11,309 nt of DNA from Kiloniellales bacterium. Lineage in GTDB: Bacteria > Pseudomonadota > Alphaproteobacteria > Kiloniellales > JAKSDN01. Where the stretch lies: contig JAKSDN010001295.1 of NCBI GenBank assembly GCA_022360075.1, positions 1 to 11,309 of the forward strand, written 5' to 3'. This document shows, piece by piece, positions 6,572-11,309 of this stretch. Position numbers and translations under genes: made by a program. Under the pieces are notes generated by a model. It had not been told where the DNA came from, did not search any database, and worked only from the letters and a program-made list of their open reading frames with translations. The first letter of the stretch is position 1; each line of letters begins with the position of its first letter.

Positions 6572-7921
6572 ATGCGCTTTTGCAAGCTGACGACTGCGGG
6601 GTTGGCGCTTGCCGCCCTCAGCTCTGCGCCGATGGTTGTTCAGGCGATGACGCTGGAAGAGGCGGTCAACGCGGCGATCATCTTCCATCCGCAGATTCAG
6701 CGTGACGAAGCCTTAGAGAGAGTGGCCGACCAGGAGATCGAAGAGGCCTATTCTCGCTACCTGCCGACTGTCGACCTCGATGTCGCCCTCGGCCGAGAAA
6801 TCACAAGCACGCCGGTAACGCGCCAGGCCGGCAACGGCGGCACGGTGGGCAATTTCGTCTTGGACGCTAATGGCGTAGCCCGCCAGATGATCGTCGACGG
6901 CGGGGCGACGCCGGGCTCGGTGGCAGCCGCGCGGGCCAATCGTCGCGGCGCCACGGGCGACCTGCGCGAGACCTCCGAGCTGATCGCGATCGATGCCGTC
7001 CAGCTCTATCTCAACGTCCAGCGCGACCGTGAGTTCGTCGCCCTCGCAGAGGACAACGTCAGAGAGCATGAGGACCTGGTCGACCAGGTCGAGGGTCTCG
7101 TGGCCGCGGGGCGCGGCTCGGAGGCGGATACTGCGCAGGCCAACAGCCGTCTCGCATTGGCCCAATCGACGCTCGAGGAACTGCGCGGCACGCTGCGGGA
7201 ATCTGAATCGCGCTTCATCGAGACAGTGGGCCAGGAGCCGGGCGATCTCGAGCCGGTCGCCCTGCCGGGCGACTACGTGGAGCCCGCCACGCTGGACGAG
7301 ACGATCGCGCTTGCCATGGAAGGCAATCCTTCGGTGCAAGCAAGCTCGGCGCGGGTCGCGCAAACCAAGCACGAGATCAGGGTGGCTCGCGCCAACTTTT
7401 ATCCGCGCGTCGACGTCGAAGCCTTCTCGGGCTGGCGCGAGAACCAAAGCGGCGTGGACGGAACCGACGCCGATCTCAACCTGAGAGCCCGCGGGCGCTG
7501 GAACGTTTTCAACGGCTTCGGGGATGTCGCCCGCGAGCGTCAGGCCGAGCAGCTTCACAACGCGGCCATCGGCACGTTCGACGACGAGCGCCGGCGGATT
7601 CGCGAGGAGACCCGGGTCGTCTGGGACAGCCTGGAAACCGCGCGGGCGCAGGTTCCACCCCTGACCCAGCATGTCGAAGCTCAGCGCCGCGTGCGCGAGG
7701 CCTATAGGGGGCAATTCGACGTCGGCCGCCGTACCTTGCTCGACCTGTTGGATTCTCAGAACGAGCTCTTTCAGGCCGAGCTTCAGCTTACCGACGCCGA
7801 GTTCAACGTGGACGTGTCCGAGTACGAGCTCATCTTCGTGACGGGCCGCCTGCTCAAGACTCTGGGCATCGTCGTCCCCTCGGACGAGGACGATCACTTG
7901 GAGCGGGGTGAGACCGACTGA
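6572..7921 (+). CDS. TolC-family outer-membrane factor for type I secretion (paralogue 1)
   Basis: Forms the trimeric outer-membrane and periplasmic exit duct of a tripartite exporter. The 449-residue length is normal for the family. A signal peptide occupies residues 1-25 (hydrophobic LALAALSSAPMVVQA, cleavage likely before Met26). Two OMF repeats follow. Repeat 1 has AVNAAIIFHPQIQRDEA (31-47), the aperture/loop motif MIVDGGATPGSVAAARA (106-122) and a coiled coil (about 135-215). Repeat 2 begins LDETIALAMEGNPSVQASSA (241-260) and has ARANFYPRVDVEAF (272-285), RGRWNVFNGFGD (307-318) and the strongly typical VGRRTLLDLLDSQNELFQAE (384-403). The ATG at 6572 is preferred to the in-frame GTG at 6554, because AGGGG lies 10 nt before it and the signal peptide then begins correctly. 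It resembles the LapE/AggA group that pairs with adhesin or RTX exporters. The second paralogue follows after 92 nt. Confidence 0.9.
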   Translation: MRFCKLTTAGLALAALSSAPMVVQAMTLEEAVNAAIIFHPQIQRDEALERVADQEIEEAYSRYLPTVDLDVALGREITSTPVTRQAGNGGTVGNFVLDANGVARQMIVDGGATPGSVAAARANRRGATGDLRETSELIAIDAVQLYLNVQRDREFVALAEDNVREHEDLVDQVEGLVAAGRGSEADTAQANSRLALAQSTLEELRGTLRESESRFIETVGQEPGDLEPVALPGDYVEPATLDETIALAMEGNPSVQASSARVAQTKHEIRVARANFYPRVDVEAFSGWRENQSGVDGTDADLNLRARGRWNVFNGFGDVARERQAEQLHNAAIGTFDDERRRIREETRVVWDSLETARAQVPPLTQHVEAQRRVREAYRGQFDVGRRTLLDLLDSQNELFQAELQLTDAEFNVDVSEYELIFVTGRLLKTLGIVVPSDEDDHLERGETD

Positions 7922-8013
7922 CGCTCATCTCACCGGAAGAATCCAAGCTCGATCCGACCATCGATCCAGAGGCGACGGGATCATGCAGAAGATGCTCATG
8001 AGGGGGAAGTAAG

Positions 8014-9879
8014 GTGCGCTGGGCTGTCACAGTTTCGATCTTTGGGCTTGTAGCCGGCACCGGCGCCCTCTTCCACGCGAACAACGTTGCCGCCGAGACC
8101 GTCAAAGAGGCGGTCGAGGCCGCGATCGCATTCCACCCCCAGGTACGCCGGGATCAGGCGCAAAGCATCGCCGCCGATCAGGCCGTCGAGGAGGCTTATT
8201 CGGACTTCCTGCCGGATCTCGACGTCGATGTCTCCAGCGGTCCTGAGGTAACCTCGAGCCCGACGACGCGCGGCGCCGGCAACGGCGGCACGACCTTGAA
8301 GTACCGCAGCGACGGCCGCGCGACTTTCAGTCAGCTCCTGTTCGATTTCTTCGAAACCTCGAACGAAGTGGCCTCAGCGCGCTCCGAGCTGCGGGCGAGC
8401 CATGCCACGGTCCAAGCGACCAGTGAGCGCATCGCGCGCCTGGCAGTCGAGCAGTACCTCTCGGTCTATCAGGCGCGGGAGCAGGTCGGACTGGCGGCGG
8501 CGAACGTGGCCGACCACGAGGAAGTGGTCGACTTGATCCGCGGCCGAGTCTCCGCGGGCCGTTCGGCCGAAGCCGATCTGGATCAAGCGGTCTCCCGCCT
8601 TGCGTTGGCGCGCTCGACGCTCGTCGCGCTTCAGGGCTCGGAGCGTCAGGCGACGTCGCGATACATCGAGACCGTGGGGCAGGCGCCGGGCACGCTGGAC
8701 ATGCCGGAGGAGCCTGACGTTCCGGAAGTCGGGGACCTCGACACGGCCTTGGCCACGGCGATGGATCGCAACCCGCTTGCGCATTCGACCGCGGCGAGCT
8801 GGGATGCGCGCAAGAGCGACATCGAAGTGGCTCGTGCCGCCTACTTCCCCCGTTTCAACGTCGAGGCGACCGGCGGTCTCGTCGACAATGCCGACGGCGT
8901 AAGCGGCTTGCGAAAGGACCTGAGCGTTCTCCTACGCATGCGCTGGAATCTGTTCAGCGGATTCGGTGACCTCGCGCGCACGCGCGCGGCCACCTTCGAG
9001 GCCAACGCGGCATCGCGGACCGACGCGGAGATCCGCCGTCAGATTCGCGAGTCCGTACGTATCGCCTTCGAGTTGCTGAAAACGAGGCAGGCGCGCCTGA
9101 CACCGCTACGCGACGATGTGACGGCGAGCCGCCAGACCTATGACGCCTATCAGGAGCAGTTCCGTCTCGGCCAAAGGACGCTGCTCGACCTGCTCGACGC
9201 ACGCGACGAGCGCTTCGATGCCGAGAACGAGCTGGTGGGCGGCGAAGTGGATGTCTTGCGCTCCCATTTCGACCTGCTCTTCGCCACGGGGTTGTTGCTC
9301 GAGCATTTCGGTATCGTGATCTACGAGCCTGAGCAGCGCTTCGATGAGCGCGGCGAAGGCATCAACCGCGTGGCGGTCGGCAGCGGTGGCGCGGAAGACC
9401 TCGCGGCAGCGAGCGAGAGCGAGCCGCAGCCCCTGCCGGTGAAGGAGGCGCTCGCCTTTTCGGAGATCGACTGGAGCGCCGAGACCATCCTGCCCGGCGC
9501 CGCGGATTTCGGTTTCTGGCTGGGCGCGGAGCAGCAGAGAATCAAGTCGCCCTTGGACGAGGATGAGCGCCGGGCGCAAGTCGCCGCCGAGCCAGCCGTC
9601 GTGGCCGCGGTCATGCCTCGGCGGAACTTCGCCGAGATCGATGTCGAGACCGTGGCCGTCATGGCGGCCCTTCCGGAGACGGTGATCGAAGAGCTTCCCG
9701 CTTTGGCCTTCGGTTTCCCGGAGCCGCTGGAGAGCGTCGGCGGGGCCGGAGCGGCCACCGAGTCGAGTGCTGCCTTTCCGGTCAGTGCTCAAGGGGCCTT
9801 TTACTACCGCTATGACACCGCGGTCGAGGAATTGGCTTCGCTGCCCTTCGTCGCGGCACTTGGCGCCGGCGCACGCTAG
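8014..9879 (+). CDS. TolC-family outer-membrane factor with a long C-terminal tail (paralogue 2)
   Basis: A second exit duct, paralogous to the gene before it: both have AAI-FHPQ, EEAYS--LP, AGNGG, ETVGQ-PG, LFATGLLL/IFVTGRLL and GQRTLLDLLDARDE-type segments in the same order. The signal peptide spans residues 1-27 (VSIFGLVAGTGALF; cleavage near VAA-ET). The OMF core runs to about 436, where most family members end. A further 185 residues (437-621), Ala/Glu-rich without membrane helices, should lie in the periplasm. The tail repeats short motifs: FSEIDWSAE (482-490) with FAEIDVETV (539-547), and TVIEELPALAF (556-566) with TAVEELASLPF (602-612). The usual DGG motif is replaced by FDFFET (110-115). 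The GTG start has a GGGGGAAG ribosome site. A nine-codon frame, MQKMLMRGK (7983-8012), ends one nucleotide before it and could couple translation. Confidence 0.88.
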   Translation: MRWAVTVSIFGLVAGTGALFHANNVAAETVKEAVEAAIAFHPQVRRDQAQSIAADQAVEEAYSDFLPDLDVDVSSGPEVTSSPTTRGAGNGGTTLKYRSDGRATFSQLLFDFFETSNEVASARSELRASHATVQATSERIARLAVEQYLSVYQAREQVGLAAANVADHEEVVDLIRGRVSAGRSAEADLDQAVSRLALARSTLVALQGSERQATSRYIETVGQAPGTLDMPEEPDVPEVGDLDTALATAMDRNPLAHSTAASWDARKSDIEVARAAYFPRFNVEATGGLVDNADGVSGLRKDLSVLLRMRWNLFSGFGDLARTRAATFEANAASRTDAEIRRQIRESVRIAFELLKTRQARLTPLRDDVTASRQTYDAYQEQFRLGQRTLLDLLDARDERFDAENELVGGEVDVLRSHFDLLFATGLLLEHFGIVIYEPEQRFDERGEGINRVAVGSGGAEDLAAASESEPQPLPVKEALAFSEIDWSAETILPGAADFGFWLGAEQQRIKSPLDEDERRAQVAAEPAVVAAVMPRRNFAEIDVETVAVMAALPETVIEELPALAFGFPEPLESVGGAGAATESSAAFPVSAQGAFYYRYDTAVEELASLPFVAALGAGAR

Positions 9880-10174
9880 GCTAACCCCACATCTCTACAA
9901 CTTTAAGGAGCGGTGGCGACCTTTCGCATCGCCGACCCGGCTTTCGAGGAAGCGCGTTCGGTGGCGCCTATGCGCGTTTGGCGACTGCAGGGCGGCTGTT
10001 TCTTCGCGCCGGCCTCTTGACAGGACCCCGCCCGAACCCAAACTCTCGGGGCTACGCGGTTAGCGCCAAGCTGCTGAAACATTACTGGAATTAAGGATAA
10101 TCACTTTGGCGCAACACGACGGACATGTTACGCTTGCGCCCCATTAGGCGGCGCCCAGAGGTGGCAGACGACTC
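9880..10174. other. Intergenic region before the small secretion-target gene, with a leader hairpin
   Basis: No convincing gene. A TTGACA at 10017-10022 resembles a -35 element but lacks a good -10 at 16-18 nt. GATAAT at 10096-10101 is the best -10-like hexamer but lacks a good -35. Just after it, GGCGCAA (10108-10114) and TTGCGCC (10134-10140) are perfect complements and would form a hairpin in the leader 34 nt upstream of the next start codon. A 35-codon frame starting with GTG at 9913 follows AAGGAG too closely (2 nt) to be accepted. Confidence 0.4.
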
Positions 10175-10570
10175 ATGAACGACGATCGAGACGAGATGAA
10201 TGTCTCCGGCGTCGGCGACATGATCGCAGACAACCAGAACGAACCCCTCCTCGTCGATCTCCTGAGCGAAGCGGGCAACGCGACGCAATCCCATTCGGCG
10301 GACGCCAGCCTGCACTTCGCCGATGGCGACGGCACCGATTTCCTCGATCTGGCCGACATTCTCTTGGGGGCGCCTGGAGCGGACAACATCGACGACTATG
10401 TGCTCGCCATCAATCACGGCAAATCGAGCACGCTTCTGGTCGACATCGGCGGCAACGGCAACTTCGCCAATCCCGACTTGGTGCTGGAGATCGGGGGCGT
10501 CGATTGGGACAGCGGCACCGCCGGGCAGATGGCATCGCTGGTCGATGACGCCGTCATCGTCGTGGTCTAA
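10175..10570 (+). CDS. Small protein made almost only of a type I secretion C-terminal target domain
   Basis: 131 residues, strongly acidic. Residues about 45-131 match, by pattern, the C-terminal targeting domain of the VCA0849 type found at the end of large RTX/adhesin proteins secreted by type I systems. It has the DFLDLADILLG motif (55-65), a spacer with DDYVLAIN (73-80), the STLLVDIGGNGNFANPDLVL strand-loop-strand (85-104) with its acidic glycine-rich turn, EIGGVDW, and a hydrophobic end (DDAVIVVV). Such domains normally follow hundreds to thousands of residues; here only about 45 polar residues precede it and there are no GGxGxD repeats. It is not simply a clipped gene end: an in-frame TAG lies at 10145-10147 and an AGAGGTGG ribosome site precedes the ATG. 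It may be secreted through the neighbouring TolC ducts; whether it is a substrate, chaperone-like decoy or relic is open. Confidence 0.75.
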   Translation: MNDDRDEMNVSGVGDMIADNQNEPLLVDLLSEAGNATQSHSADASLHFADGDGTDFLDLADILLGAPGADNIDDYVLAINHGKSSTLLVDIGGNGNFANPDLVLEIGGVDWDSGTAGQMASLVDDAVIVVV

Positions 10571-10625
10571 CGGGACAGACAAACAAGAAGACGCGCATTC
10601 GGAACGCTTGGGTGGGACCCGCTCG

Positions 10626-10643
10626 TGTGTCGAGCCCGACACA
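10626..10643 (+). terminator. Short perfect hairpin after the small target-domain gene
   Basis: TGTGTCG (10626-10632) and CGACACA (10637-10643) form a perfect 7-bp stem with a tetraloop AGCC, 56 nt after the stop codon. There is no T-run, so this may be a weak terminator, a processing site or a protein-binding palindrome. Confidence 0.35.
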
Positions 10644-10685
10644 GGAATTCGACAGGCGTGGCAGTTCGTTAACGTTCGATACTGT

Positions 10686-10714
10686 ATGACTGGGATTCCA
10701 GGAGGTGCTATAGA
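10686..10714 (+). promoter_or_regulatory. Weak promoter candidate for the last gene
   Basis: ATGACT (10686-10691, four matches to TTGACA), a 17-nt spacer and TATAGA (10709-10714, four matches to TATAAT) are arranged as a standard promoter about 90 nt before the GTG start. The region is more AT-rich than its surroundings and has a perfect CGTTAACG palindrome just upstream (around 10668-10677). This is pattern matching only. Confidence 0.25.
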
Positions 10715-10743
10715 CTCCGCCTTGAATCCCGGCTCATCAAGAA

Positions 10744-10800
10744 ATGCTCTCGCCTCAAATCGCGGGACGGGTCGTCTTTCTCGTCAAACTCGGGGAGTAG
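10744..10800 (+). CDS. Possible 18-residue leader peptide
   Basis: ATG at 10744 opens MLSPQIAGRVVFLVKLGE and stops with TAG at 10798-10800, three nucleotides before the GTG of the next gene. The GGGGAG ribosome site of that gene lies inside the last codons of this frame, an arrangement seen in translational coupling. No clear ribosome site precedes the ATG, so it may be a chance frame. Confidence 0.2.
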   Translation: MLSPQIAGRVVFLVKLGE

Positions 10801-10803
10801 CTG

Positions 10804-11309
10804 GTGGCGAAATCAGGCAGCCCGGAAGCCGGTCTGGAGCGTGGCCCGTCTGCGACCCAGAGCGGTGCCGAGGCGCCAACCGGACCGGCCGCCGAGGGCG
10901 CCGCGCCGTCCGACCGGCCTGCGGGCAACGGCGAGGACAGTCCGGGCTGGGGCTCGAAGCCGGCAATGGCCCCGCTTTCCGGCACCTCTGGAGGGCGGAG
11001 CCAGAAATCGGGCCCGGGTGCGACCCGCTCCAACGATGGGACCGCGCGCCTGGCCGAGGCGGCCCGGCGCTTTCTTGAGACCGCACCGGCGGCAGCCTCG
11101 GCCGCCGACGACGACAAGGGAGCGGCCGTGGTGGGCCGGCAGCCCAAGCCCCTGAAGATGCCGGGACCGGAGTCGCCGGAGCAGCGTCAACGCTCGAACG
11201 GTCCAAGCCCTGGCGCGGCGCCGGCTCTCGATAGCGCGGACGCGGAGCGCAGTGCGAATGGCGATCGCGACGCCTCGAAGCGCGCAGACCTGCGCCCGCG
11301 CAGCATGTC
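10804..11309 (+). CDS. Start of a gene with a long disordered N-terminal region, cut by the window edge
   Basis: A frame open from GTG at 10804 to the right edge (168 codons, no stop). The start is well supported: GGGGAG at 10792-10797 with a 6-nt spacer. The product begins MAKSGSPEAGLERGPSATQ and is made mostly of Gly, Ala, Pro, Ser, Glu, Arg and Asp, with no signal peptide, membrane helix or repeat, so it should be disordered. One short amphipathic piece, ARLAEAARRFLETAPAA, breaks the pattern. The coding potential is shown by the strong ribosome site and the G/C third-position bias in this frame. Position after two TolC genes and a secretion-target protein suggests that the missing part is a type I secretion component (ABC transporter or membrane-fusion protein) or its substrate. 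This is inference; nothing in the visible part identifies the family. Confidence 0.65.
   Translation, partial: MAKSGSPEAGLERGPSATQSGAEAPTGPAAEGAAPSDRPAGNGEDSPGWGSKPAMAPLSGTSGGRSQKSGPGATRSNDGTARLAEAARRFLETAPAAASAADDDKGAAVVGRQPKPLKMPGPESPEQRQRSNGPSPGAAPALDSADAERSANGDRDASKRADLRPRSM

Noticed and set aside
6713..7897. Long open frame on the minus strand opposite the first tolC
   Set aside because: It mirrors the tolC gene, has no ribosome site and reads as Arg/Ala/Leu-rich text; the plus-strand product has clear OMF motifs.
9913..10020. A 35-codon frame starting GTG after AAGGAG
   Set aside because: The spacing is only 2 nt and no recognisable motif is present; kept only as a remote possibility.
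10175..10570. RTX-type calcium-binding nonapeptide repeats in the small target-domain protein
   Set aside because: Only one acidic glycine-rich turn (DIGGNGNF) is present; there is no GGxGxD repeat series.
10700..10707. AGGAGGTG, a near-perfect ribosome-binding sequence
   Set aside because: No ATG, GTG or TTG lies 5-10 nt downstream; the nearest, TTG at 10722, is about 14 nt away and opens a frame that is a shadow of the gene from 10804.

Overview
The window looks like chromosomal DNA of a GC-rich alphaproteobacterium, most like the Rhodospirillales/Kiloniellales side of the class. The support is the strong G/C bias at third codon positions, an inverted repeat with the TCCTTCGAGACGC / CTCCTCAGGATGAGG signature common in alphaproteobacterial intergenic DNA, and the gene types present. 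No tRNA, rRNA, CRISPR array, insertion sequence or integrase gene is visible.

Layout. Bases 1-1205 hold a minus-strand pair: a MarR-type regulator fused to a GNAT acetyltransferase, whose stop codon overlaps the start of a DMT/EamA exporter cut by the left edge. Two perfect palindromes in front of the pair look like autoregulatory operators. Bases 1266-1876 have no intact gene; they hold a long two-unit hairpin repeat and what reads as a frameshifted gene remnant on the minus strand. A type I (cytoplasmic) L-asparaginase (1877-2920, plus) converges with a mandelate-racemase-like enolase-superfamily enzyme (2927-4009, minus). That enzyme keeps every active-site residue of mandelate racemase except one catalytic lysine, which is arginine here. 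Its upstream region (4026-4154) carries two large inverted repeats. Next on the plus strand are a cysteine-rich protein of unknown function (4208-4882) and uracil phosphoribosyltransferase upp (4994-5632). Bases 5633-6571 are a gene-free stretch of about 940 nt, rich in short inverted repeats.

The last part is a type I secretion region on the plus strand. It has two tandem, paralogous TolC-family outer-membrane factors (6572-7921 and 8014-9879), then a 131-residue protein that is almost entirely a type I secretion C-terminal target domain without RTX repeats (10175-10570), then the start of a gene with a long disordered N-terminus (10804 to the right edge). The second TolC paralogue has a periplasmic tail of about 185 residues containing internally repeated short motifs.

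How the genes fit together. The secretion genes probably form one functional unit: the outer-membrane factors are exit ducts and the small target-domain protein is a candidate substrate or regulator. The ABC transporter and membrane-fusion protein are not in the window and would be expected to the right. The left half is a set of unrelated housekeeping and catabolic genes. The strongest leads are the orphan secretion-signal protein beside duplicated exit ducts, the tailed TolC, and the Lys-to-Arg change in the racemase-like enzyme.
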